A stretch of 64,000 nucleotides of DNA from Halobacillus naozhouensis (GCF_029714185.1 NZ_CP121671.1:2666001-2730000); one strand, 5' to 3'. Counted from the first letter of the stretch, positions 17,121 through 25,937 are shown. The notes: generated by a model from the letters alone, not told the origin. Numbers and translations are program-made.

Positions 17121-17177
17121 CAAAAACCGCCACCTCAGGTCATCCAATAAATGGGTGACCTGAGGTGGCGGTTTTTG
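17121..17177. terminator. Long bidirectional hairpin between rpsD and tyrS
   Basis: 26-base arms (17121-17146 and 17152-17177) pair completely except for one G-U, with a 5-base loop. The arms begin CAAAAACCGCCACC and end GGTGGCGGTTTTTG, so a T-run follows the GC stem on both strands. Most simply a very strong terminator for tyrS and a backup for rpsD. Its length is well above that of the other terminators in the window. Confidence 0.75.
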
Positions 17178-17388
17178 GTAAATAATGAGCAATAAAAATA
17201 CTTAACTAAGGGTAAGCTTAAATGAAGTAGCCTCTCCAGTTCCACTCAAGTCATGCAAAAACTAGTCAATCGACTCAGTGACCCCCACAACGTAGGGTAG
17301 TTCGGCGTTGGAACAGGACCGTTCTTAGCCGAACTTCCTTAAATGTCGAACTACCCCTGTCGTGACTACAGGCACTTGCCCATTATCT
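17178..17388. other. Structured intergenic region downstream of tyrS
   Basis: No open frame of note. GGGTAGTTCG (17295-17304) pairs with CGAACTACCC (17347-17356), while the overlapping AGTTCGGC (17299-17306) pairs with GCCGAACT (17328-17335); the two are mutually exclusive. A further hairpin CCTGT/ACAGG lies at 17356-17372. Could be a small RNA, the tyrS 3' untranslated region, or a short interspersed repeat. Orientation is not evident. Confidence 0.45.
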
Positions 17389-18657
17389 TTAAACGTACCG
17401 AATTAAAAAGTATTTTTTCTTTCCTCTGCGAATGATGGTAAACTTATCTTCAATCCGGTCCGTTTTGTTAATTGTATGTGATAGTTCCTGGTTTCGTTCC
17501 CCATTAATATAGACGGCCCCGTTCTTAATATCTTCTCGCGCCTGGCGCTTGGAAGAAGAAATTCCAGCTGCAACTAACAATTCAACCAACGCTGGTTCTT
17601 TTTCCTCTGAGTGGTATGCCGGCACATCTTTGAAACCCTGTTCGATCTCTGCCCCGGAAAGGGATTTTATATCTCCGCTAAACAAAGCTTCACTAATTCG
17701 CTCTGCTTGCTTCAAGGCATCCTCATCATGTACAAGTCGTGTCATCTCTTCAGCAAGACGACGTTGAGCTACCCGTTTCTCAGGCTGTGACTCTACTTCC
17801 TTCTCAAGATCAGCGATTTCGTCATGGCTTAAGAATGTAAAATACTTCAAAAACTTCACCACGTCACGATCATCGGCATTGATCCAAAACTGGTAGAATT
17901 CGTATGGAGTCGTTTTCTCAGGATCTAACCAAATGGCCCCTCCGGCTGTTTTACCAAATTTGGAACCATCTGCTTTCGTAATCAAAGGCATCGTTAAGCC
18001 AAAGGCTTCCGTTTCTTGCTCCCCGGCAGATGACCTGCGAATGTATTCAAGCCCTGCAGTTATATTTCCCCACTGGTCACTGCCGCCAATTTGTAGTGTA
18101 CAATTTTCTTTTTCGTTTAGCTGTTGAAAGTCAAGAGCCTGTAAGATCATATAACTAAATTCCGTAAAGCTTATGCCGCTTTCAATACGAGACTCAACAG
18201 AATCTTTTGCCAGCATGTAATTGATACCAAAGTGTTTTCCTGTATCACGAAGGAAATCAATTATAGTCATCTGCGATAGCCATTCGTGGTTGTTTCTGGC
18301 GACAGCTGCGTTTTCTCCTTTATCAAAATCAAGCAATTTCGCAAGCTGCTGGCTCAATTTTTCGCTATAGCCAAGTACAACCTCAGCCGAGTTCAACTGA
18401 CGCTCTGTAGACCGCCCGCTGGGATCTCCTATCATTCCCGTTCCGCCGCCAACTAAGGCAATCGGCCTGTGTCCAGCTTCCTGAAATCGTTTCAATAACA
18501 AGGCCGGAACTAAATGTCCAATGTGAAGACTGTCACCCGTTGGATCAAACCCGCAGTACAGTGTTACCTGTTTTTCATTTAAATGTTTACGTAATCCTTC
18601 TTCGTCGGTGATTTGATTAACCAAACCACGTTTCTCTAAATCTGTTAAGATATCCAA
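17389..18657 (-). CDS. tyrS: Tyrosyl-tRNA synthetase
   Basis: Charges tRNA-Tyr. 422 residues: Rossmann catalytic domain with the class I signatures HIGH (DSLHIGHLVPALL, about residue 46) and KFGKT (the KMSKS loop of TyrRS) in ADGSKFGKTAGGAIW, and a C-terminal S4 RNA-binding domain (KRQAREDIKNGAVYINGE). The start is TTG at 18657 with AGAGGTG 7 bases upstream. It is controlled by the T-box leader directly upstream, which senses uncharged tRNA-Tyr. Confidence 0.98.
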   Translation of the reverse strand: MDILTDLEKRGLVNQITDEEGLRKHLNEKQVTLYCGFDPTGDSLHIGHLVPALLLKRFQEAGHRPIALVGGGTGMIGDPSGRSTERQLNSAEVVLGYSEKLSQQLAKLLDFDKGENAAVARNNHEWLSQMTIIDFLRDTGKHFGINYMLAKDSVESRIESGISFTEFSYMILQALDFQQLNEKENCTLQIGGSDQWGNITAGLEYIRRSSAGEQETEAFGLTMPLITKADGSKFGKTAGGAIWLDPEKTTPYEFYQFWINADDRDVVKFLKYFTFLSHDEIADLEKEVESQPEKRVAQRRLAEEMTRLVHDEDALKQAERISEALFSGDIKSLSGAEIEQGFKDVPAYHSEEKEPALVELLVAAGISSSKRQAREDIKNGAVYINGERNQELSHTINKTDRIEDKFTIIRRGKKKYFLIRYV

Positions 18658-18696
18658 TCTTCAACACCTCTGTTTTCTTGAAATTTTTAAAAAACA

Positions 18697-18912
18697 AAAA
18701 GACCTCCTCCCTAATAAAAGGGACGAGGTCTTTTCGCGGTACCACCCTTGTTGCACATAACATGCCACTCCATTGATAACGGTTGAACAATCAACCGTCT
18801 TCCGACCCTGTCAGAAGACTGCTCCAGACCGTAATTCAAGAGTAAATATATGCTGACTTCCAGCAGCCGCCAGCTCTCTAAAAAAGGGATTTACTCTCTA
18901 CTTCAGCCATTC
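18697..18912 (-). promoter_or_regulatory. Tyrosine T-box leader of tyrS
   Basis: Read on the minus strand. Stem I begins near 18910 (GAAGTAGAGAG), contains AGAGAGC and the distal GCTGCTGGAAG loop, and carries a TAC tyrosine specifier codon at 18831-18833 in GAATTACGG. The T-box sequence AGGGTGGTACCGCG is at 18735-18748. It is followed by the terminator stem AAAAGACCTCGTCCCT / AGGGAGGAGGTCTTTT (18697-18734), which uncharged tRNA-Tyr would prevent from forming. Confidence 0.95.
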
Positions 18913-19009
18913 ATCACACGAATAATTAAACTGTATTCAATTATTATCATAACTTGATTAAAAAGGCAACAGTGAATTTATGTAGAACCATGTCTTAAAA
19001 CGACGGATA

Positions 19010-19018
19010 TGTTATAAT
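19010..19018 (+). promoter_or_regulatory. Extended -10 promoter of the class A PBP gene
   Basis: TGTTATAAT at 19010-19018 is a perfect extended -10; the start codon is 31 bases further. It excludes the GTG at 19022 as the translation start. Confidence 0.65.
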
Positions 19019-19048
19019 GTAGTGTGGAATTTAGGAGGGTTTTTAAAT

Positions 19049-22000
19049 ATGGGGAACAATAAAAAGTTTGATTTTCAGTATCTTAAGTCCCTTTGGGAGA
19101 GGGGAGTCATCCAAAAGAATACTCGCATCGGCTACGATGTGGCTTGGAATATTATATTATTTTTTATCATTATTGGAGTCGTCGGACTATTCTTCGCAGG
19201 CGGTGTCGGAGCTGGATATTTTGCCTCTCTCGTAAAGGACGAGCCTATGAGAAGTGAGGCAGAGATGCGGGAAAGTATATATAACTATGAGGAAACATCA
19301 GAGATTTATTTTGACGATGAAAACTACTTAGGAAAAATCCAATCGGATATATACCGTGAGGAAGTTTCTATAGACCAAATGAGTAAGCATCTGAGAAATG
19401 CGGTTATTGCAACAGAGGATGCCTACTTTAATACACATAATGGCGTTGTCCCTAAAGCTGTCATGCGTGCGATCATGCAAGAGGCTACGAACGCAGCAGT
19501 TAAAACAGGCGGTAGTACATTAACGCAGCAACTCGTGAAAAACCAAATTCTAACAAATGAAGTATCTTTTGAGCGAAAAGCAAAAGAAATGCTAATAGCC
19601 CTAAGGGTCGAGCGTTTTTTTGAGAAAGAAGAAATTTTAGAAGCATACTTAAATATTGTTCCCTTTGGCCGTAACGCAAACGGCCAAAACATAGCGGGTG
19701 CTCAATCAGCTGCTGAAGGTATATTTGGTGTAAGTGCGAAGGATTTATCCATCCCTCAAGCTGCTTTTATCGCAGGGCTCCCACAAAGTCCCTTTGCGTA
19801 TACGCCATTTAAAAATAATGGTGAAGTAAAAAGTGAGGAAGAGCTTCAGCCAGGAATTAACCGCATGAAAGAAGTACTACAGAGAATGTATGAAACAGAA
19901 TCCATTACTAAGGAACAATACGAGAAAGCACTGAACTTTAATCTAGTAGAAAATCTAGCAGAACCTACAAATTCATCGTATGAGAAATACCCTTTCTTAA
20001 CCGATGAGATTCATAGACGTGCGAAAGATATTATCATCAAGCAGTTAGTTAAAAAGAACGGCGATACTATGGAAGACCTGGCTAACAATGATGAGCTGGC
20101 AGAGGAATACAATATTCTGGCAGAAAGGCGTTTGAGTACAGGCGGCTTCAAGATTCATACAACGATAGACCAGGAGATTTATGGTGTTCTTCAAAAAGTA
20201 AAAAATAATTACAATCGTTACCCTCGAAACAAGACGATTACGGTTACAGACCCTGAAACTGGAAAACAGGTTCAAAAAGTAATCCTTGGCCAAGTGGGGA
20301 GTACAGTTATTGAGAATTCCACTGGTAAAATAAAAGGGTTTATTGCTGGTCGTGACTTTGATCAGATGCAAGTGAACCATGCCACTCAGAGACCGCGTTC
20401 GATTGGGAGTACTATGAAACCACTGGCTGTATATGGACCTGCTATTGATATGGGGCGCCTTCAGCCCGGATCAGTGCTTGCTGACGTTCCTTATCAATAT
20501 CGTGGTACAAGCGATGATGTTACAAACTACAGCATGGGGTACCACGGACTCGTATCGGCACGATATGCATTAGCTAAATCCTATAACGTGCCGGCGGTTA
20601 AAGCATATATGAAAATTATTGACGAAAACCCAGCTAAAAATTATTTAGAAAAGATGGGGATCACAACATTGAGTGAAGAGCACTATACGAACCCTTCCCT
20701 GGCACTCGGTTCTGCACTCATTAAGAACTCAGAAAACACTAATGCTTACGCTACTTTTGGAAACATGGGAACATTTGTAGATGCCTATATGATCGAGAAG
20801 ATTGTAACGAAAGACGGAGAAGTTTTCTATCAGCATGAAAAAGAATCTGCAGAGGTCTTCAGTCCTCAAGCTGCCTACCTGACGATTGATATGATGCGGG
20901 ATGTCTTACAATACGGTACAGCAGCAGGATTAAAGGGTCAGCTTACGAATCCCGGTGTAGACTGGGCGGGTAAAACAGGAACCTCTCAAAACAAAAGAGA
21001 TACATGGTTTGTAGCCACCAACCCTAACGTGACCGTGAGCATGTGGATGGGTTATGACCGTAAGGAAAATTTACAAGATGTTCCTAACTATAGTGGAAGA
21101 AATACAGCACTATGGGCTGATGTAGTCAACGCTTTATCAGAAATCCGACCTGAGCTGATGATACCAGACAGTGGATTCCAGCGTCCGAATGGGATCGTGT
21201 CACGTTCTTACTGCGCGACATCAGGATTATTAGCTTCTGAGCTATGTTCCTCAGTAGGACTAGCTAAAAGTGACCTCTATATCCCTGAATACGCTCCTAC
21301 GAAAGTGGACGACAGCTTAATTAGTGGTAATTTTGTCAGAGTGAAGGACAAACTAGTGGCTGCCGGAGGTAATACGCCAAGTGAATTTGTGATAGACGAA
21401 GGCGGCGTCACTCTGAGCCCAGAATTTATCAAAGAAAACAACTATGATTCACAATCGACGTTAAATTATCTGATTCCAAATAGAGGGGCCTGGGAGAATG
21501 TTGCACTTCCTTCCTCCGGATCGTTATCAACGTCATCGTCTATAGAAAATGATGGGAAGAATCCTGCAGCTCCAAGCTCTGTTTCAGTAAGCTCTTCAAC
21601 CATTTCCTGGTCCGCCTCATCAAGTAATGATGTTGTCGGTTACAGAGTTTACAAGGCTTCTAAACCCGGAGGCTCATTCTCAGTAATAGGAAGTACGACT
21701 GAGACTTCCCTTAACTTCTCTGGTGGAGATGGTGTTTATGCAGTCAGAGCCGTAGATTATTTCGGTCAATCTTCGGGAAATTCATCTACTGTTAAGGTGG
21801 GTGATCCTGGAAAACAATCATCCAAACCAGAGAAAGAGGAAAAGGAAAAACAAAAACCTAAACAAGATCAGCAGTCAGAATCTACAACAGAGCAATCTGA
21901 AACTAATGATGCGAGTTCATCATCAGAAGAACCTGAAAGCAATAATGGTTCACAAGAGGAGAATGCTTCTGAAGAAACCTCTTCAGAACAAGAATCTACG

Positions 22001-22075
22001 GAAAGTGAAAATGCTTCTTCAGATTCTAACACGGAAGACCCTAACAAACAGGATCAAGACGATTCTGAAGAATAG
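19049..22075 (+). CDS. Class A penicillin-binding protein with FN3-like domain and acidic tail
   Basis: Bifunctional murein synthase: polymerises lipid II and cross-links peptides outside the membrane. 1008 residues. One transmembrane helix (about 33-58); glycosyltransferase-51 domain with catalytic ATEDAYFNTHNG (Glu near 122) and TGGSTLTQQLVKN; transpeptidase domain with STMK (near 454), SYN, and KTGTS (near 641). Then a fibronectin-III-like domain (about 838-914, PAAPSSVSVSSS...VVGYRVYK) and about 95 residues of Ser/Glu/Gln/Lys-rich tail. ATG 19049 has TTAGGAGGG 8 bases away. It occupies the place of acsA in B. subtilis, divergent from tyrS. Not clearly one of the named PBPs. Confidence 0.93.
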   Translation: MGNNKKFDFQYLKSLWERGVIQKNTRIGYDVAWNIILFFIIIGVVGLFFAGGVGAGYFASLVKDEPMRSEAEMRESIYNYEETSEIYFDDENYLGKIQSDIYREEVSIDQMSKHLRNAVIATEDAYFNTHNGVVPKAVMRAIMQEATNAAVKTGGSTLTQQLVKNQILTNEVSFERKAKEMLIALRVERFFEKEEILEAYLNIVPFGRNANGQNIAGAQSAAEGIFGVSAKDLSIPQAAFIAGLPQSPFAYTPFKNNGEVKSEEELQPGINRMKEVLQRMYETESITKEQYEKALNFNLVENLAEPTNSSYEKYPFLTDEIHRRAKDIIIKQLVKKNGDTMEDLANNDELAEEYNILAERRLSTGGFKIHTTIDQEIYGVLQKVKNNYNRYPRNKTITVTDPETGKQVQKVILGQVGSTVIENSTGKIKGFIAGRDFDQMQVNHATQRPRSIGSTMKPLAVYGPAIDMGRLQPGSVLADVPYQYRGTSDDVTNYSMGYHGLVSARYALAKSYNVPAVKAYMKIIDENPAKNYLEKMGITTLSEEHYTNPSLALGSALIKNSENTNAYATFGNMGTFVDAYMIEKIVTKDGEVFYQHEKESAEVFSPQAAYLTIDMMRDVLQYGTAAGLKGQLTNPGVDWAGKTGTSQNKRDTWFVATNPNVTVSMWMGYDRKENLQDVPNYSGRNTALWADVVNALSEIRPELMIPDSGFQRPNGIVSRSYCATSGLLASELCSSVGLAKSDLYIPEYAPTKVDDSLISGNFVRVKDKLVAAGGNTPSEFVIDEGGVTLSPEFIKENNYDSQSTLNYLIPNRGAWENVALPSSGSLSTSSSIENDGKNPAAPSSVSVSSSTISWSASSSNDVVGYRVYKASKPGGSFSVIGSTTETSLNFSGGDGVYAVRAVDYFGQSSGNSSTVKVGDPGKQSSKPEKEEKEKQKPKQDQQSESTTEQSETNDASSSSEEPESNNGSQEENASEETSSEQESTESENASSDSNTEDPNKQDQDDSEE

Positions 22076-22094
22076 ATCACACCATTCATATCTA

Positions 22095-22119
22095 CTCCAG
22101 TCCTGTGCCAGGGCTGGAG
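22095..22119 (+). terminator. Terminator of the class A PBP gene
   Basis: CTCCAGTCCT / AGGGCTGGAG, 10-base stem with a G-U pair and a 5-base loop, followed by TTTTCTT. Confidence 0.85.
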
Positions 22120-22208
22120 TTTTCTTATGCAGATGATTTAAAATAACAATCAATCATGTATAATGTGAAGAGTAGATAAGAAATCCCTCACAGCTAGGTG
22201 GTGACGCA

Positions 22209-22859
22209 ATGGAACATACGAAAACACTTTACTCAGAAACCTTTGATAGTAAATATGGGCCTATCACAGTTGAAGGTCCGCTCCTGCCAGATCAACTATC
22301 TCGTTATACATTCGACGAAGGGCTAAATGCCTTCCGTCCTCCAGCCAAACAGTTCGAAGCACTTCAAAGTATTGCTGATTTTAAAGAGGGACGAATTGTT
22401 ATCGCCCGTAATCAAGATAATATTATTGGTTATGTTACGTTTCTCCATCCTGATCCGTTAGAGCGTTGGTCAGAAGGAAATATGGAAGACCTCATAGAAC
22501 TAGGAGCCATAGAGGTAATTCCGAAGTTTCGTGGCTTTCGTGTAGGCTCACGCTTGCTTCAAATATCTATGCAAGATGAATATATGGAAAACTACATCAT
22601 TATTTCAAATGAGTACTATTGGCATTGGGATCTTAAAGGAACGCACCTGTCCATTTGGGACTATCGAAAAGTTATGGAAAAAATGATGGCTGCCGGCGGG
22701 CTGACACCAGCTCCAACAGATGACCCTGAAATCATATCCCATCCTGCAAATTGCTTAATGGTAAGAATAGGAAAACATGTTCCCCAGGAATCTGTCGAAC
22801 AGTTTGATCACTTACGGTTTCTCACCCGCCATCAATATCGTAAAGCAAGGGGCGAATGA
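22209..22859 (+). CDS. acuA: Protein acetyltransferase AcuA
   Basis: GNAT-family acetyltransferase which in B. subtilis inactivates acetyl-CoA synthetase AcsA by acetylating an active-site lysine. 216 residues. The acetyl-CoA pocket is seen as IEVIPKFRGFRVGSRLLQISMQDEY (about residues 98-122). A TATAAT at 22159-22164 could be its -10. First gene of acuABC; the stop overlaps the ATG upstream end of acuB. AcsA, the expected target, is not encoded in the window, unlike in B. subtilis where it is the divergent neighbour. Confidence 0.93.
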   Translation: MEHTKTLYSETFDSKYGPITVEGPLLPDQLSRYTFDEGLNAFRPPAKQFEALQSIADFKEGRIVIARNQDNIIGYVTFLHPDPLERWSEGNMEDLIELGAIEVIPKFRGFRVGSRLLQISMQDEYMENYIIISNEYYWHWDLKGTHLSIWDYRKVMEKMMAAGGLTPAPTDDPEIISHPANCLMVRIGKHVPQESVEQFDHLRFLTRHQYRKARGE

Positions 22860-22861
22860 GT

Positions 22862-23509
22862 ATGAAAGTCGAAGAAATTATGAATAAAGATGTCATCACT
22901 ATGTCTCCTGACGATTGCATTGAAACAGCGTTAAAGCTGTTAAATGCTCACCGGATTCGCCACATTCCTATTGTTGATCAGCAAAACTGTGTGATCGGAA
23001 TTGTCTCCGACCGGGACGTCAGGGATGCAAGTCCGTCTATTTTTGATGATCCTGAACAATCAGAACAACTTAACCACCCGATCCAATCAATCATGACTAC
23101 ACCAGTTACAACCGTCCACCCACTTGATTTTGTAGAAGAAGTAGCAGGCATTTTTTACGAACAGGAAATTGCCTGTGTCCCCGTTACAAGAAATGATGAA
23201 CTTATTGGAATCATTACAGAAAAGGATATGCTGCACACACTCATCCAGCTAACTGGAACGAATGTACAAAGCTCTCAAATAGAAATAAAAGTGATCAACA
23301 AACCCGGAATGCTCCCCCAGGTAACACAGGTTTTCGGAAAGCGGAAGGTAAACATCAGTTCTGTCCTCATCTATCCATACAAACCTGATCAAAACTATAA
23401 AATTATAGTTGTGCGGATCCAAACCATGAATCCACTGCCAACGATCGAGGATTTAAAAGCTGAAGGGTATGAGGTGCTTTGGCCGAATTTGCCGGGGATG
23501 ACATCATGA
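22862..23509 (+). CDS. acuB: CBS/ACT domain protein AcuB
   Basis: 215 residues: two CBS domains (about 1-135, MKVEEIMNKDVITMSPDDCIETA...; EVAGIFYEQEIACVPV) followed by an ACT domain (IEIKVINKPGMLPQVTQVFGKRKVNISSVL). Probably a nucleotide or ligand sensor for the acu pathway; the exact role is unknown. ATG 22862 is preferred over 22856 since AAGGGG is then 9 rather than 3 bases away; the ATG at 22856 overlaps the acuA stop. It overlaps acuC by 4 bases, so translation is coupled. Confidence 0.9.
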   Translation: MKVEEIMNKDVITMSPDDCIETALKLLNAHRIRHIPIVDQQNCVIGIVSDRDVRDASPSIFDDPEQSEQLNHPIQSIMTTPVTTVHPLDFVEEVAGIFYEQEIACVPVTRNDELIGIITEKDMLHTLIQLTGTNVQSSQIEIKVINKPGMLPQVTQVFGKRKVNISSVLIYPYKPDQNYKIIVVRIQTMNPLPTIEDLKAEGYEVLWPNLPGMTS

Positions 23510-24675
23510 CCTGTCCATCAAGCTTCGTTTTTTCAGAAGAGTTTACACGCTATCGATTCCGAGACGATCATCCATTTAACCAACAACGAGTACTTATGAC
23601 AAAGGATTTACTTGAAAAAGAGCATGCCCTTACTGATGACCAGATTATCCCGCCCCGCGTGGCTACTGAACAAGAATTAAGACTCGTCCATCATCCTAAA
23701 TACATCAATGCTGTAAAAAGGGGCGGTGAAGGGCTGCTAACCGAAAGTGAAGCGTTGGAATATGGAATTGGAACTGAGGATACGCCAATATTTTCTGGTA
23801 TGCATGAAGCTTCCTCCCTCTTAGTTGGAGGCACACTTGCGGCTATCGATTCTGTCCTGCAGGGAAAGGTAAAACATTCAACTAATTTAGGCGGTGGTCT
23901 TCACCACGGATTTGAAAGAAAGGCCTCAGGATTTTGTATTTACAACGATGGGGCTGTTGGCATTAAATATATCCGAAAACACACCGATTACAAAGTCCTC
24001 TATGTTGATACGGACGCGCATCATGGAGATGGTGTGCAATGGGCCTTTTATGATGACCCGAATGTTTGTACCTTCTCTATCCATGAAACAGGGCGCTACC
24101 TTTTCCCGGGTACTGGAAATGTTAACGAACGCGGCCTCAAAGAAGGGTATGGTTATTCGTTTAATTTGCCTATAGATGCCTTTACTGAAAATGAATCGTT
24201 TATACAGTTGTATGAATACGCTTTCAGACAAATCGTAGACTATTTCAGACCAGACATTATTATTACCCAGAATGGTGCAGATGCCCATTTTTTGGATCCA
24301 CTTACCCACTTATGTGGAACCATGAAATTATATGAGAAAATCCCAATGCTTGCTCATCAACTTGCTCATGAGTATTGTGAAGGAAGATGGGTTGCGCTTG
24401 GAGGAGGAGGTTATGATATTTGGCGGGTTGTCCCAAGAGCTTGGGCACAACTCTGGAAGATCATGTCAACAGGAAGCCCTTTTAATGGTCCCTTACCTGC
24501 TTCTTGGAAAGACCATTGGCAGTCCAAATCCCCAGTACAATTGCCTTTACACTGGGATGACCCGGCGGGAAGTTATCAGGAAATTCCGAGAAAACAGGAA
24601 ATATCCGAAAAAAACCAAAAAATATTAGAAAAATCAATGCAGTTCATTCTCAATCAGAAAAAATTTAACTCATAA
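23506..24675 (+). CDS. acuC: Protein deacetylase AcuC
   Basis: Zn-dependent class I histone-deacetylase-like enzyme that removes the acetyl group AcuA places on AcsA. 389 residues. Active-site elements: GGGLHHGFERKASGFCIYND, the metal ligands in DTDAHHGDGV (about 168-177) and QNGADAHFLDPL, and the Gly-rich WVALGGGGYD. ATG 23506 overlaps the acuB stop (ATGA), with GGGG 8 bases upstream. Immediately after the stop the sequence runs into one arm of a terminator split by an insertion sequence, so transcription may now continue into that element. Confidence 0.95.
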   Translation: MTCPSSFVFSEEFTRYRFRDDHPFNQQRVLMTKDLLEKEHALTDDQIIPPRVATEQELRLVHHPKYINAVKRGGEGLLTESEALEYGIGTEDTPIFSGMHEASSLLVGGTLAAIDSVLQGKVKHSTNLGGGLHHGFERKASGFCIYNDGAVGIKYIRKHTDYKVLYVDTDAHHGDGVQWAFYDDPNVCTFSIHETGRYLFPGTGNVNERGLKEGYGYSFNLPIDAFTENESFIQLYEYAFRQIVDYFRPDIIITQNGADAHFLDPLTHLCGTMKLYEKIPMLAHQLAHEYCEGRWVALGGGGYDIWRVVPRAWAQLWKIMSTGSPFNGPLPASWKDHWQSKSPVQLPLHWDDPAGSYQEIPRKQEISEKNQKILEKSMQFILNQKKFNS

Positions 24676-24687
24676 TAAAAGACCTGA
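24670..24687. repeat. Left arm of the interrupted acuC/motS terminator
   Basis: TCATAATAAAAGACCTGA begins in the acuC stop codon region. The right arm at 25982-25999 is its inverted complement with one difference. Together they would make a bidirectional terminator for convergent acuC and motS if the insertion sequence were absent. Confidence 0.7.
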
Positions 24688-24774
24688 CCTTGATATTATC
24701 CCCCTCAGGTAGACAGCAAAAAAAGAGAGCATTTGATATGATGATCTTAACATACTACCTGGAGGGGATTTTCT

Positions 24775-25071
24775 ATGGCTAAAAAGGGACAAACCTTTAC
24801 TACCTATACTGAAGGTTTAAAGCGTGAAGTCGCTCGTTTGAAGGTTGAAGAAGGATGGTCATATCGACAGCTTAAAGAACGTTTTGGAATTAAGAGTGAC
24901 GCCCAAATAGCCAACTGGGTACAAAAAGTACAAAAGAATGAATCATTCGAGGACCAACGTGGAAAATGGAATAAGGAACATTTTAGTACTCCCGAAGAAG
25001 AGAATGCTTATTTGAAAGCGCAGGTAGCTTACTTAAAAAAGCGCAATCCAAATCTCCATGGGAAGGAGTGA
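24775..25071 (+). CDS. IS3-family transposase OrfA (helix-turn-helix)
   Basis: 98 residues, DNA-binding subunit. The helix-turn-helix is in WSYRQLKERFGIKSDAQIANWVQK (about 26-50) and a C-terminal leucine/coiled segment (EEENAYLKAQVAYLKKRN) follows. GGAGGGG precedes ATG 24775. The heptamer A-AAA-AAG at 25035-25041 is in the correct frame for -1 programmed frameshifting into orfB, giving an OrfAB fusion that would be the active transposase. Confidence 0.93.
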   Translation: MAKKGQTFTTYTEGLKREVARLKVEEGWSYRQLKERFGIKSDAQIANWVQKVQKNESFEDQRGKWNKEHFSTPEEENAYLKAQVAYLKKRNPNLHGKE

Positions 25072-25937
25072 TCCTAAAAGCAAAACGGTTTGAAATCATT
25101 GATAAACTAAGAAGGAAACACCCATTAGTATGGCTCCTTAAAATTGGGGAAGTTTCGAAAGCAGGGTATTACAAATGGCGAAACACGCATTCCAAACGTG
25201 TCATCAGGGACAAAGATGACCTACTACTGAAAGAACATATTATAGCTATTCATAAAGTCCATCCTTATTATGGATATAAAAGGATGACACGAGCTCTATG
25301 CAGGGAAGGTATAAAAGTCAATCATAAACGGGTCCGTCGACTAATGAGAGAATTAGGGATTAAGTCCATCATTCGTAGAAAACGCCCCTTCTATGGTAAA
25401 AGAGGATCCGTGATTTTTAGCAATGTCTTGAATAGAGAATTTCAAGCAGAGAAACCTTATCAAAAACTCGTTACAGATATTACTTACATTCGAGTTGGTG
25501 ATTCTTTTCGGTATTTATCTGCCGTTTTGGACTTATTCAATAATGAGATTGTAGCTTGGGAATTGTCAGCAAGAAACGATCTTGATTTAGTATTGAAGAC
25601 GATGAAGCAACTGGAGGATAAGCCTTTTATTGAGGATAGCCTTATCCATTCCGACCAGGGTTTTCAATACACAACAAACGCCTTCAAAAAGCAAGTGACA
25701 GAAAAGATGAACATACAAGGGAGTCATTCTCGGAGAGGGGACTGCCACGATAATGCATGTACTGAATGTTTCTTCTCTCATTTAAAAACAGAAAAGTTAT
25801 ATATAAAGAAACCAAAAACAGAAGAAGAAACTTATAAATATATTGAGGAATATATACGCTTCTATAATTATGATCGATTTCAAGAAAAATTTAACGGCCT
25901 TTCCCCAATTGAATATCGGGAAAAGACCGCAGCTTAA
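25068..25937 (+). CDS. IS3-family transposase OrfB (DDE integrase core)
   Basis: 289 residues. An HTH_21-type region (HPYYGYKRMTRALCREGIKVNHKRVRRLMRELGI) is followed by the rve integrase core with the catalytic triad: Asp in LVTDITYI, Asp in IHSDQGFQYTT, and Glu in NACTECFFSHLKTE. The frame is -1 relative to orfA and starts with GTG overlapping the orfA stop (GTGA) after AAGGAG. It can thus be made by re-initiation or by frameshift from orfA. No stop or frameshift damage is seen. Confidence 0.95.
   Translation: MILKAKRFEIIDKLRRKHPLVWLLKIGEVSKAGYYKWRNTHSKRVIRDKDDLLLKEHIIAIHKVHPYYGYKRMTRALCREGIKVNHKRVRRLMRELGIKSIIRRKRPFYGKRGSVIFSNVLNREFQAEKPYQKLVTDITYIRVGDSFRYLSAVLDLFNNEIVAWELSARNDLDLVLKTMKQLEDKPFIEDSLIHSDQGFQYTTNAFKKQVTEKMNIQGSHSRRGDCHDNACTECFFSHLKTEKLYIKKPKTEEETYKYIEEYIRFYNYDRFQEKFNGLSPIEYREKTAA

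Noticed and set aside
17131..17141. CACCTCAGGTC in the rpsD-tyrS hairpin is identical to the right boundary of the IS at 25978-25988
   Set aside because: Eleven bases found after the fact in 64 kb; no other IS-like sequence is present at 17.1 kb, so probably chance.
19022..19048. GTG start for the class A PBP nine codons upstream
   Set aside because: It lies only 4 bases after the -10 hexamer and would be at or before the transcript start; the ATG at 19049 has TTAGGAGGG at proper spacing.
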